DNA from: Vibrio methylphosphonaticus | Lineage (GTDB): Bacteria; Pseudomonadota; Gammaproteobacteria; Enterobacterales; Vibrionaceae | Length of the DNA stretch: 64,000 nt | Assembly: GCF_023634655.1 (NCBI RefSeq) | Contig: NZ_JAMKMS010000022.1 | Location: 1-64,000 of the forward strand | Reading direction: 5' to 3' | Part shown: in pieces, positions 8,649 through 17,038 of the stretch | Numbering within the stretch: the first letter of the stretch is position 1 | How the letters are laid out: each line of letters begins with the position of its first letter | Program-made: the position numbers and the translations under genes | The notes under the pieces: model-generated | What the model saw: the letters and a program-made list of their open reading frames with translations, nothing else | What the model was told of the DNA's origin: nothing | Databases searched by the model: none

Positions 8649-9158
8649 ATGTCTGTATTACAAGTATTAACTTTCCCGGATGAGCGCCTAAGAACAGTCG
8701 CAAAGCCTGTCACTGAAGTCACTCCGGAGATTCAAAAAGTCGTTGATGACATGATTGAAACCATGTACGACGAAGAAGGAATTGGTCTAGCGGCAACGCA
8801 AGTAGACTTCCATCAGCGTATTGTTGTCATCGATATTTCGGACACACGCGATGAACCTATGGTGCTTATCAATCCAGAAATCACCGAAAAACGCGGTGAA
8901 GACGGTATTGAAGAAGGTTGCTTATCCGTACCTGGCGCACGTGCGCTCGTTGCTCGCGCAGCAGAAGTCAGCGTGACAGCGCTTAACCGCGATGGTGAAA
9001 CCTTCTCTTTTGAAGCCGATGACTTACTCGCAATTTGTGTTCAGCACGAGCTGGATCATTTAGAGGGCAAACTTTTTGTCGATTATCTTTCCCCTCTAAA
9101 GCGTAAGCGTATCAAAGATAAATTAGAAAAGATTCAGCGCTTCAACGCCAAACAATAA
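8649..9158 (+). CDS. def: Peptide deformylase
   Basis: A 169-residue metallohydrolase removing the formyl group from nascent N-terminal methionine. All three family motifs are intact: GIGLAATQ (44-51), EEGCLSV with metal-ligand C91, and QHELDHLEG with H133, E134 and H137. The start ATG at 8649 matches E. coli Def (MSVLQVL...); an in-frame GTG two codons upstream is less likely. It is followed 18 bp later by fmt, the enzyme performing the opposite reaction on initiator tRNA. Confidence 0.97.
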   Translation: MSVLQVLTFPDERLRTVAKPVTEVTPEIQKVVDDMIETMYDEEGIGLAATQVDFHQRIVVIDISDTRDEPMVLINPEITEKRGEDGIEEGCLSVPGARALVARAAEVSVTALNRDGETFSFEADDLLAICVQHELDHLEGKLFVDYLSPLKRKRIKDKLEKIQRFNAKQ

Positions 9159-9176
9159 ACATTAAGTGAGGTTTCT

Positions 9177-10124
9177 GTGAGCCAATCATTACGCATTGTG
9201 TTTGCCGGTACTCCAGACTTCGCCGCCCGTCACTTGGCGGCGTTATTGTCTTCGGAGCACGAAATTATTGCCGTTTACACCCAACCAGATCGACCGGCGG
9301 GTCGCGGCAAAAAACTAACCGCTAGCCCAGTAAAAGCCATGGCGGTTGAGCATGATATTCCTGTCTACCAGCCCGTGAATTTTAAGTCAGATGAAGCAAA
9401 ACAAGCGCTGAAAGATTTGAATGCCGACCTTATGGTTGTCGTCGCGTATGGTTTACTGCTCCCACAAGCGGTCCTTGATACCCCTAAATTAGGTTGTATC
9501 AATGTTCACGGTTCTATTCTGCCTCGCTGGCGTGGTGCTGCGCCAATCCAGCGCTCTATTTGGGCGGGAGACAAAGAAACTGGTGTCACAATCATGCAGA
9601 TGGATATCGGTCTTGATACTGGTGACATGCTGAAAATCGCAACACTCCCTATCGAAGCGACCGACACCAGCGCTACCATGTATGACAAGCTCGCCGAATT
9701 AGGTCCACAGGCTTTAGTTGACTGCCTTGATGATATTACTGCTAGTAATGCAAAGCCGGTAAAACAAGACGACGAGCAAGCCAATTACGCCAGTAAGCTG
9801 ACCAAAGACGAAGCAAAAATTGATTGGTCGCAAGACGCGGAATTTATCGAGCGCTGCGTGCGAGCCTTTAATCCTTGGCCAATGAGTTTCTTCTCGGTAG
9901 AAGAGAACAACATCAAAGTTTGGCAATCTCGTGTCGAAGCGAGTACGGCAGAAATGACAGTAGGCACTATCCTTAAGGCTGATAAAACAGGAATTTACGT
10001 TGCAACCGGAAAGGGCACCTTAGTTCTGGAGCAAATCCAGATCCCAGGTAAGAAAGCCATGCCGGTCAGTGATGTCCTAAACTCCAAAGCCAACTGGTTT
10101 GAAGTCGGCAGTATCTTAGCTTAA
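9177..10124 (+). CDS. fmt: Methionyl-tRNA formyltransferase
   Basis: A 315-residue enzyme transferring a formyl group from 10-formyl-tetrahydrofolate to Met-tRNA(fMet). The catalytic N109 and H111 lie in INVHGSILPRWRGAAP, followed by the MDIGLDTGDML block; the C-terminal tRNA-binding domain is present (about 208-310). GTG start with GTGAGG just upstream. Second gene of the def-fmt-rsmB-trkA group. Length matches E. coli Fmt (315). Confidence 0.97.
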   Translation: MSQSLRIVFAGTPDFAARHLAALLSSEHEIIAVYTQPDRPAGRGKKLTASPVKAMAVEHDIPVYQPVNFKSDEAKQALKDLNADLMVVVAYGLLLPQAVLDTPKLGCINVHGSILPRWRGAAPIQRSIWAGDKETGVTIMQMDIGLDTGDMLKIATLPIEATDTSATMYDKLAELGPQALVDCLDDITASNAKPVKQDDEQANYASKLTKDEAKIDWSQDAEFIERCVRAFNPWPMSFFSVEENNIKVWQSRVEASTAEMTVGTILKADKTGIYVATGKGTLVLEQIQIPGKKAMPVSDVLNSKANWFEVGSILA

Positions 10125-10147
10125 CGATACTCCCTGCATACAATCTT

Positions 10148-10177
10148 TAGGGCCAGTACTGACCAGTGCAGGCCCTA
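10148..10177 (+). terminator. Inverted repeat between fmt and rsmB, possible weak terminator
   Basis: TAGGGCC (10148-10154) pairs with GGCCCTA (10171-10177) around a 16-nt loop, followed by an interrupted T-rich tract (GTTTGTTTTAA). It may reduce read-through from fmt to rsmB or act as a processing site. The T-run is imperfect, so confidence is moderate. Confidence 0.5.
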
Positions 10178-10214
10178 GTTTGTTTTAATAACAACACAAT
10201 TTTAGGTAACTAAC

Positions 10215-11492
10215 ATGAACGTTCGTGCTGTTGCGGCCAACATCCTGTTTCAAGTGGTTGATAAAGGTCAATCACTATCCAATGCGCTTCCTGCCGGTCA
10301 ACAGCAGGTCAAACCTCGTGACCAAGCTTTGCTACAAGAGATTTGTTTTGGTGCCCTGCGAATCCTGCCTCGCTTAGAATCTATTGCTTCTGAGCTCATG
10401 GAAAAACCGCTTAAAGGAAAACAGCGTGTTTTTCATCACCTGATTCTTGTCGGCATTTACCAAATTGGCAATATGCGTATCCCGGCACACGCCGCGGTTG
10501 GTGAAACGGTTGAAGCAACGAAAACGCTGAAAGGTCCGAAATTGCGTGGACTCATCAATGCCGTATTACGAAATTATCAACGTAATCAAGAGCAGCTTGA
10601 TGAAATATCCATGAGTCACAATGCTGGAAAATATGGTCACCCAGGCTGGCTGCTAAAACTGCTGCAAACCAGTTACCCAGAGCAATGGGCAGACATTCTA
10701 GAAGCGAACAACACCAAAGCACCAATGTGGTTGCGAGTTAATCACCAGCATCACACAAGAGATGAATACCTAGAACTGCTCAAAAATGAAGGCATTGATT
10801 GCACTGTACACTCACAGGCTCAAGATGCTCTAAAATTGGCCGCGCCTTGCGACGTCAATAATTTGCCTGGCTTTGATAAGGGCTGGGTGTCGGTACAAGA
10901 TGCGGCTGCGCAACTCTCGCTTAACTATCTCCAACCTAAAGATGGTGAGTTAATTCTAGATTGCTGTGCTGCGCCAGGAGGCAAAACAGCCCATATTCTT
11001 GAACGCACTACAGGCAGTAACGTCGTTGCGATAGATTGCGATGAAACCCGCCTAAAGCGCGTTCACGACAACCTGAAACGATTACAACTTAAAGCGACTG
11101 TCGTTTGTGGCGACGCAAGAACACCACAAGAGTGGTGGCAAGGCGAACAGTTCGACCGTATTTTGTTGGATGCACCTTGCTCTGCAACCGGTGTGATTCG
11201 TCGTCACCCTGATATTAAATGGTTGCGTCGAGCCGAGGACATTGCTGCGCTTGCTGAGCTGCAACGCGAAATATTTGATGCAATGTGGCAACAGCTTAAA
11301 ACTGGCGGCACCATGGTGTATGCAACATGCTCAATTACACCACAAGAAAACGTGGAACAAGTAAAAGCATTCTTGGCACGCACCAATAATGCCCAGTTAA
11401 TAGATTCAGATATTAACCATCCAGGTCGTCAGATTTTGCCTGGAGAAGAAGATATGGATGGCTTCTATTACGCGGTATTAAAAAAAGCATAG
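10215..11492 (+). CDS. rsmB: 16S rRNA m5C967 methyltransferase
   Basis: A 425-residue SAM-dependent RNA methyltransferase (Sun/Fmu). It has an N-terminal NusB-like RNA-binding domain (about 1-135) and a C-terminal Rossmann methyltransferase domain with CCAAPGGKTAHILE, DAPCSATGVIRRHPDIKW and the ATCSIT motif; the two cysteines of PCS and TCS are the release and nucleophile residues of the family. Located between fmt and trkA as in E. coli. Confidence 0.97.
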   Translation: MNVRAVAANILFQVVDKGQSLSNALPAGQQQVKPRDQALLQEICFGALRILPRLESIASELMEKPLKGKQRVFHHLILVGIYQIGNMRIPAHAAVGETVEATKTLKGPKLRGLINAVLRNYQRNQEQLDEISMSHNAGKYGHPGWLLKLLQTSYPEQWADILEANNTKAPMWLRVNHQHHTRDEYLELLKNEGIDCTVHSQAQDALKLAAPCDVNNLPGFDKGWVSVQDAAAQLSLNYLQPKDGELILDCCAAPGGKTAHILERTTGSNVVAIDCDETRLKRVHDNLKRLQLKATVVCGDARTPQEWWQGEQFDRILLDAPCSATGVIRRHPDIKWLRRAEDIAALAELQREIFDAMWQQLKTGGTMVYATCSITPQENVEQVKAFLARTNNAQLIDSDINHPGRQILPGEEDMDGFYYAVLKKA

Positions 11493-11559
11493 AATGCTAA
11501 CGTATTGATAGTTATTCTAGCAACTCGTTGAGTCGACATTAAAAAAAGAGCGAAACGTT

Positions 11560-12936
11560 ATGAAAATCATCATTCTTGGTGCAGGGCAAGTCGGTGGCAC
11601 ACTCGCAGAAAATCTAGTGGGTGAAAACAATGATATTACCATTGTAGATAAAAACAGTGACCGTCTGCGTGAACTACAAGATAAGTATGATTTACGAGTG
11701 GTCAACGGCTATGCCAGCCACCCCGACGTATTGCGTGAAGCGGGCGCTCAAGATGCCGATATGTTGGTTGCCGTCACCAATATGGACGAAACCAATATGG
11801 CAGCCTGTCAGGTGGCGTTTTCGCTCTTTAATACCCCAAACCGTGTCGCTCGTATTCGCTCACGTGAGTACCTCATCGAGAAAGAAACGCTGTTTAATTC
11901 AGGGGCAGTACCCGTTGACCACTTAATTGCGCCAGAAGAACTGGTCACCAGCTATATCGAACGCTTGATTCAATATCCCGGTGCCTTGCAAGTGGTCAGT
12001 TTTGCTGATGAAAAAGTCAGCTTAGTGGCGGTGAAGGCCTACTATGGCGGTCCACTTGTCGGCAATGCCCTATCAACGCTACGTGAACACATGCCGCACA
12101 TCGACACTCGTGTCGCCGCTATCTTTCGCCAAGGCCGACCTATTCGACCTCAAGGCACCACGATTATTGAAGCCGATGATGAAGTCTTTTTTGTTGCCGC
12201 CAGTAACCATATTCGTTCGGTAATGAGCGAACTGCAACGTCTCGAAAAGCCTTATCGTCGCATCATGATTGTTGGTGGAGGTAACATCGGTTCAAGCCTA
12301 TCGAAACGTCTAGAGCAAAACTACAGCGTTAAGCTCATCGAACGCAGTTACCAGCGAGCTGAGAAGCTTTCTGAACAACTTGAGAACACCATCGTGTTTT
12401 GCGGTGATGCTGCTGATCAAGAGTTACTTGCCGAAGAAAATATCGACCAAGTTGACGTCTTTATTGCGTTAACTAATGAAGATGAAACCAACATCATGTC
12501 TGCAATGTTGGCGAAAAAGATGGGTGCTAAGAAAGTAATGGTGCTCATTCAGCGAGGCGCGTACGTCGATCTCGTCCAAGGCGGCACTATTGATGTGGCC
12601 ATATCACCCCAACAAGCGACTATTTCAGCACTGCTAACCCATGTAAGACGTGCTGACATCGTCAATGTATCGTCATTAAGACGCGGTGCCGCAGAGGCGA
12701 TTGAAGCCGTCGCGCGTGGTGATGAAACCACATCCAAAGTCGTGGGCAAAGCCATTGGTGAAATCAAGTTACCACCCGGAACCACCATTGGTGCGATTGT
12801 TCGCGGTGAAGAAGTTCTGATTGCTCACGATCGAACCATTATTGAACAAGATGACCATGTGGTCATGTTCCTAGTGGACAAAAAGTATGTTCCCGATGTA
12901 GAAGCACTATTCCAACCAAGTGCATTCTTCTTATAA
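11560..12936 (+). CDS. trkA: Trk potassium uptake regulatory subunit TrkA
   Basis: A 458-residue peripheral cytoplasmic protein with two tandem RCK (NAD-binding plus TrkA-C) units. The first nucleotide-binding loop is GAGQVGG (7-13) and the second GGGNIGSS (about 238-245). It gates the TrkH potassium channel according to bound nucleotide. The stop codon is 9 bp from the trkH start, so subunit and channel genes are coupled here, unlike E. coli where trkH is elsewhere. Confidence 0.97.
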   Translation: MKIIILGAGQVGGTLAENLVGENNDITIVDKNSDRLRELQDKYDLRVVNGYASHPDVLREAGAQDADMLVAVTNMDETNMAACQVAFSLFNTPNRVARIRSREYLIEKETLFNSGAVPVDHLIAPEELVTSYIERLIQYPGALQVVSFADEKVSLVAVKAYYGGPLVGNALSTLREHMPHIDTRVAAIFRQGRPIRPQGTTIIEADDEVFFVAASNHIRSVMSELQRLEKPYRRIMIVGGGNIGSSLSKRLEQNYSVKLIERSYQRAEKLSEQLENTIVFCGDAADQELLAEENIDQVDVFIALTNEDETNIMSAMLAKKMGAKKVMVLIQRGAYVDLVQGGTIDVAISPQQATISALLTHVRRADIVNVSSLRRGAAEAIEAVARGDETTSKVVGKAIGEIKLPPGTTIGAIVRGEEVLIAHDRTIIEQDDHVVMFLVDKKYVPDVEALFQPSAFFL

Positions 12937-12945
12937 GGCACACTT

Positions 12946-14391
12946 ATGGTCAATGCTCGTCCAGTCGCGTTCGTTATTGGGTTAGTTCTTTCAAAACTGG
13001 CCCTGTTTATGTACGTCCCGACATTCGTTGCCTTTTTCACGGGTACTGATGGTTTTCTTGATTTTGGCTTAGCCGTAGCAATTACTCATCTTGTGGCATT
13101 TCTATGCCTATCAATCGGTCGCACCAAAAATTTTCACCTAAGTGTGCGCGACATGTTCCTCATTACCAGCCTTGTCTGGATGATTACTAGCGCATTTGCC
13201 GCACTGCCTTTTGTGTTCATTAACCATATCAGTTTTACCGATGCGTATTTTGAAACCATGTCAGGCATCACTACGACGGGGTCAACCGTCCTTAGCGGGC
13301 TCGACAATATGGCACCCAGTATTTTGTTATGGCGCTCTATTTTGCAATGGCTTGGTGGTATTGGCTTCATTGTGATGGCGGTGGCGGTATTACCAATGCT
13401 CAATGTCGGGGGAATGCGCCTATTCCAAACTGAGTCCTCTGATTGGTCAGATAAAAGTAGCCCAAGAGCTAAAACGGTCGCTAAAAATATTGTTGTTGTG
13501 TATTTGGTGTTGACCGCTCTGTGCCTGCTTGGGTATTTGGCGACTGGAATGTCTTTATTTGAAAGCATCAATCACGCCTTTACGACACTCTCCACTGGCG
13601 GTTATTCAACCTCCGATGGGTCGATGAACCACTTCTCCAAAGGCGCTCATTGGGTGGGCACCATTTTTATGTTTTTGGGGGGATTGCCATTCCTATTGTT
13701 CGTCTCTGCGATCACAAAGCGTAACCTTCGAGTGCTAGTTAATGACGCGCAAGTTCGAGGTTTTACTTATTTGTTCTTAGCATCAAGCACCATCGTTGCA
13801 TTGTGGCTAATTGTTCGAAATGATTATGCGTTGAGTGATGCCTTCCGAGTCGCGATGTTTAACATCGTCTCAGTAGTGACAACCACAGGGTTTGGTTTAG
13901 AAGATTTCACCGCGTGGGGAGCCCTACCCAGCGTTATTTTTGTGTTTGTGATGATGGTCGGCGCCTGCTCTGGTTCTACGTCTGGTGGCATCAAAATATT
14001 CCGAATTCAGATTGCCATTACGCTCTTAAACAAACAGATGATGAAGCTGATCCACCCATCTGGTGTTTTCGTTCAACGCTACAATTACCGCCCAGTCAAT
14101 GATGATATTGTTCGCTCTGTTGTCGCATTTGTATTGATGTTCTTTGCAACAATTATAGCGCTTGCAGCATCACTGAGCGCGATGGGACTTGACCCTGTCA
14201 CCAGTATTTCAGGGGCGATTACGGCCGTGGCTAACGTAGGGCCGGGGATGGGTACTGTCATCGGCCCTACGGGCAATTTCTCATCACTACCCGATGCCGC
14301 TAAATGGTTATTAAGTTTAGGTATGTTAATGGGACGCCTAGAGATTCTGACACTGCTTGTGCTCTTTTTTCCTGCGTTCTGGCGTCGTTAG
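12946..14391 (+). CDS. trkH: Trk potassium channel subunit TrkH
   Basis: A 481-residue inner-membrane SKT-family potassium transporter with four M1-P-M2 repeats. Pore-loop glycine signatures are visible in order: GITTTGSTVL, LSTGGYST, VTTTGFG and ANVGPGMG. Many hydrophobic helices are evident. It works with TrkA encoded immediately upstream. It ends 18 bp before the convergent hemolysin-III-like gene with no obvious strong hairpin between. Confidence 0.97.
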   Translation: MVNARPVAFVIGLVLSKLALFMYVPTFVAFFTGTDGFLDFGLAVAITHLVAFLCLSIGRTKNFHLSVRDMFLITSLVWMITSAFAALPFVFINHISFTDAYFETMSGITTTGSTVLSGLDNMAPSILLWRSILQWLGGIGFIVMAVAVLPMLNVGGMRLFQTESSDWSDKSSPRAKTVAKNIVVVYLVLTALCLLGYLATGMSLFESINHAFTTLSTGGYSTSDGSMNHFSKGAHWVGTIFMFLGGLPFLLFVSAITKRNLRVLVNDAQVRGFTYLFLASSTIVALWLIVRNDYALSDAFRVAMFNIVSVVTTTGFGLEDFTAWGALPSVIFVFVMMVGACSGSTSGGIKIFRIQIAITLLNKQMMKLIHPSGVFVQRYNYRPVNDDIVRSVVAFVLMFFATIIALAASLSAMGLDPVTSISGAITAVANVGPGMGTVIGPTGNFSSLPDAAKWLLSLGMLMGRLEILTLLVLFFPAFWRR

Positions 14392-14409
14392 TGGCAATGG
14401 GCTCGTGAC

Positions 14410-15057
14410 TTAACGTGGCTGTACATACCAATAAATAGCAAAGAAGTGACAAGCCGCACCCGCTAAAACAAACACATGCCAGATAGCATGATTAAATGGA
14501 ATCCGCTCACACGCATAAAAGACCGCCCCCAAGGTATACGTTACCCCACCCAACGCTAACAACATGACACCTGACGGGTCTAGGCTTTGAGATAACTGAT
14601 ACAAAGGGATAACCGATAACCACCCCATGGTTAAATAAGTCACTAAGGAAAAACGCTTGATACGATGGGCATAGAAAAGCTTCATGACAATACCCACGAC
14701 CGCCAACAACCAAACAATGACCATAATGGATACCGCAAGCGGTGTCCGCAAACACACCAGCATAAATGGTGTATAACTCCCTGCGATTAACAGGTAAATG
14801 GCACAATGGTCAAAGGTCTTCAGACGGCGCTTTTGCGTGGGGTCATCAATAGAGTGATAGAGTGTCGAGGCCAAAAATAACGTCACCATGCTGCAGCCAT
14901 AAACGCTCATACTAATGAAGGTCAGCGTATCGGCATTGGCTTGAATCGATTTTATTACAAGTAACACTAACCCAACTGCAGACAACGCAACGCCAAGCGC
15001 ATGGGTCATACTATTCGCGCGCTCTTCGTGCAAACTATATGTTGAAGTTGATGACAT
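14410..15057 (-). CDS. Hemolysin III / PAQR family membrane protein
   Basis: A 215-residue seven-helix membrane protein of the hemolysin III (YqfA/TrhA) family. The putative metal-site residues of PAQR proteins are present: STLYHS with H68, FDH with D83 and H84, and the C-terminal HAIWHVFVLAGAACHF with two further histidines. The name reflects B. cereus hemolysin III, but bacterial members are mostly linked to membrane lipid homeostasis; a toxic role should not be assumed. A perfect palindrome (15097-15122) lies just upstream. Confidence 0.88.
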   Translation of the reverse strand: MSSTSTYSLHEERANSMTHALGVALSAVGLVLLVIKSIQANADTLTFISMSVYGCSMVTLFLASTLYHSIDDPTQKRRLKTFDHCAIYLLIAGSYTPFMLVCLRTPLAVSIMVIVWLLAVVGIVMKLFYAHRIKRFSLVTYLTMGWLSVIPLYQLSQSLDPSGVMLLALGGVTYTLGAVFYACERIPFNHAIWHVFVLAGAACHFFAIYWYVQPR

Positions 15058-15096
15058 GGTACGTACTCAAGACAGGACTTGGTTGCAGCATGACAC

Positions 15097-15122
15097 ATTC
15101 AGCTTACAAATGTAAGCTGAAT
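15097..15122. repeat. 26-bp palindrome upstream of the hemolysin-III-like gene
   Basis: Arms ATTCAGCTTACA (15097-15108) and TGTAAGCTGAAT (15111-15122) are exact inverted copies separated by AA. No T-tract follows on either strand and the 2-nt loop is short for an RNA hairpin, so a dimeric repressor operator is more likely than a terminator. It sits 40-65 bp upstream of the start codon at 15057. Confidence 0.7.
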
Positions 15123-15138
15123 AATTGACCGTATTTTT

Positions 15139-15939
15139 TTAGGAGGTTTGATCGAGATAATCGAGCACTTTCTTACCCGCTTCCTCTGCAGTCATTGAGC
15201 TTGGCAAGATCAATTCACGCTTCAGTTGCCCAAGCCCAATTAAGCTCGACAACATGCCTCCTACGCCATCTCTATTTCTATCTATCTCAAACCACAATTT
15301 AAGATCGTTTTCATCACGGTAGGCCACAATTTCAAGCTCTCGCCAGCGACCATGATAAGGGCCGGTTGTTGGTACAAACTCAAACTCTTGCACAAATGGC
15401 ATCGCAAACCCTTTCGCCGCTTCGCATTCAACCTGTCGAATACGTAGTCCCTCATGCTCTAACGTTGAAAAAATTCCATCAAGTAAAGGATCGGGTCTTA
15501 CCGTAAGTAAATCTTTATCTGTGGGATCCGCAGCTAGCGCAATATCAAGCCCGGTTTCGAGCCAAACTTTAGAGTTCCCTAACGTGACAGGCGTATTCCA
15601 AGGAACCGCCAGTTCCACTTCAAAATCTCGGGTTTCGCCTGGTTCAATCGTAAACGCATAAGGTAATGTCCACGTTTCCAACTCATAGGTTTTCGCTACT
15701 CGCTTTTTAGGGCTGCCTGGCTGATTTTGATTATCATGATGACTACGAGCGACTTCATCAATATAGCGACAACATAGACGCATATTAATATTATCGACCG
15801 TCTGGGCAGTCTTGCCACCATAAACGTGAATTGTCACTTTGACATTCTCGCCTGGATATAGGAATTCTTGGTGCAAGACCGAATCCACTCGTGCCGCACC
15901 AATCCCAAAGCTTGCTAAGGTTTTCTTAAAAAAAGACAT
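15139..15939 (-). CDS. Spo0M-like sporulation-control family protein
   Basis: A 266-residue protein of the SpoOM family (arrestin-like beta-sandwich fold). The opening MSFFKKTLASFGIGAARVDSVL and the following VEVTIHVYGGKTAQ-type strand-rich region are typical. Vibrios do not sporulate, and the family role in gram-negatives is unknown to me; in Bacillus it influences Spo0A control. The ATG at 15939 is chosen because GGAGGTG lies directly before it; the upstream in-frame ATG at 15951 overlaps that site. Confidence 0.87.
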   Translation of the reverse strand: MSFFKKTLASFGIGAARVDSVLHQEFLYPGENVKVTIHVYGGKTAQTVDNINMRLCCRYIDEVARSHHDNQNQPGSPKKRVAKTYELETWTLPYAFTIEPGETRDFEVELAVPWNTPVTLGNSKVWLETGLDIALAADPTDKDLLTVRPDPLLDGIFSTLEHEGLRIRQVECEAAKGFAMPFVQEFEFVPTTGPYHGRWRELEIVAYRDENDLKLWFEIDRNRDGVGGMLSSLIGLGQLKRELILPSSMTAEEAGKKVLDYLDQTS

Positions 15940-16222
15940 ACGCACCTCCATTCACTACTCACCGTTTTATCGCAATTAATACGATAAAACAAATATACAT
16001 AGCAAAAAAACAATATGTGCAAAAAAGCAGCAATTATTTCAATTAGGCTATCGAACCGAATAACACATAGTGATATTCTATACGTGATATGCATGCATAT
16101 CGTTATTCCTGATTGTTTATTCGGACTGGCAACTGCCAAAAAAGAGCCATTGTATTTCAATGACTCATAAATAATCAGGCCATTAGATTGGCAATGGAAT
16201 TGCCTGACTGTTAGGTATAGCA
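15940..16222. other. Intergenic region upstream of spo0M-like gene and small ORF
   Basis: 283 bp, A/T-rich, no gene seen. It must hold the promoters of the leftward spo0M-like gene and the rightward small ORF. Near its right end a nested structure is visible: TCAGGC and GCCTGA enclose GGCAAT-GGA-ATTGCC (around 16190-16204), which could form a leader hairpin just upstream of the small ORF start. Confidence 0.5.
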
Positions 16223-16390
16223 ATGCGCCCTACTCCTGTCAGGTTTTCGCACTCAAATCGTGGTGCGTCGCGTCGTCGCAGTGGCTTTGCTCCTGCTTTT
16301 GTCGCAAAACAGGCCGCTCCTTCTATGACGCTTGTTGAAAAAAGTGCTCTTTTGGCACCAACGCCAACAAAAGTCGTTAAAGCAGCATAA
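16223..16390 (+). CDS. Candidate 55-residue basic small protein
   Basis: An ORF of 55 codons, strongly basic at residues 12-22 (NRGASRRRSGF) and rich in Ala, Pro, Thr and Lys towards the C-terminus (ending TPTKVVKAA). Support for it being real: codon choice resembles neighbouring highly expressed genes (CGT, GGT, GCT), it has a plausible if weak TTAGGT ribosome-binding site, and a strong intrinsic terminator begins 2 bp after the stop, which would otherwise have no gene to serve. I do not recognise a family; the arginine-rich stretch would suit RNA, ribosome or DNA binding, but this is only inference. It lies alone between a spo0M-like gene and yihD. Confidence 0.62.
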   Translation: MRPTPVRFSHSNRGASRRRSGFAPAFVAKQAAPSMTLVEKSALLAPTPTKVVKAA

Positions 16391-16391
16391 T

Positions 16392-16421
16392 AAAAAAGCG
16401 CAGACACCCTGCGCTTTTTTT
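16392..16421 (+). terminator. Intrinsic terminator of the small ORF
   Basis: AAAAAAGCGCAG (16392-16403), loop ACACC, CTGCGCTTTTTT (16409-16420) plus one more T: a 12-bp perfect stem with G/C core and T-tract, placed immediately after the stop codon at 16388-16390. Confidence 0.9.
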
Positions 16422-16460
16422 ATGCCTAGACGTTTCTCATATTGGTTATTGCCATGAACT

Positions 16461-16490
16461 TTGATATTTTGATGCAAAAATCACTATAAA
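16461..16490 (+). promoter_or_regulatory. Probable sigma-70 promoter of yihD
   Basis: TTGATA (16461-16466) and TATAAA (16485-16490) with an 18-bp spacer, ending 16 bp before the yihD start. Good matches to -35 and -10 elements. Confidence 0.6.
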
Positions 16491-16506
16491 TATTGTGGAG
16501 TAATGT

Positions 16507-16773
16507 ATGAAGTGTCATCGCCTCAACGAAATCATCGAACTTATGCAGCCTGAGTGGCAAAAAGAACCGGACCTCAACTTAATGGAGTTCATCGTTAAAC
16601 TCGCCAATGAAGCGGGTTATAACGGAGAGCTTGCCGAACTGACTGACGATGTGCTCATTTATCATCTCAAAATGCGTAATAGCCAAAAAGACGACATGAT
16701 TCCAGGTCTTGCCAAAGACCAAGAAGATGACTTTAAAACCGCTTTACTGAAAGCTCGCGGCATCATCAAATAA
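16507..16773 (+). CDS. yihD: YihD family protein (DUF1040)
   Basis: An 88-residue cytosolic protein nearly colinear with E. coli YihD: opening MKCHRLNEIIELMQPEWQ, then ELTDDVLIYHLKMR and the C-terminal DDFKTALLKARGIIK. Function unknown. GTGGAG precedes the ATG. In E. coli it is also near srkA and dsbA, so this is a conserved neighbourhood with ccoG inserted. A terminator follows at 16790-16820. Confidence 0.95.
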   Translation: MKCHRLNEIIELMQPEWQKEPDLNLMEFIVKLANEAGYNGELAELTDDVLIYHLKMRNSQKDDMIPGLAKDQEDDFKTALLKARGIIK

Positions 16774-16789
16774 TCCCACTCTACTTTCC

Positions 16790-16820
16790 AAAACGCTCCT
16801 CTATCCTTAGGAGCGTTTTT
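16790..16820 (+). terminator. Intrinsic terminator after yihD
   Basis: AAAACGCTCCT (16790-16800), 8-nt loop, AGGAGCGTTTT (16809-16819) followed by T. Perfect 11-bp stem. Confidence 0.88.
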
Positions 16821-17038
16821 ATATGCGTTGATTTCATCTTTCTTGTTAAAGGTTGATAGCCTTAAAGAAAAGAGTTTGTTATCGAGGTTATAATCGGCGC
16901 GGTTTCTAGTTACATAGACACTGATACTTATCGATAGTTTTAGCTACTCGCTTTTTTCATGGGTAAACACTACCTCGCAATGTCGGAAAAAATAGAGCAT
17001 GTCAAAACATGCCGCCAGCCTAAGAAGGACCGCTTCAC

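Noticed and set aside
11340..11360. GTGGAACA in rsmB as a second parS
   Set aside because: Only one half-site matches; the other half has many mismatches.
13134..13571. 145-codon ORF antisense to trkH
   Set aside because: Falls inside an intact channel gene with all four pore signatures; no independent support.
16183..16477. Two overlapping minus-strand 74-codon ORFs
   Set aside because: They are antisense to the better-supported small plus-strand ORF and its terminator, lack ribosome-binding sites and have no recognisable motif.
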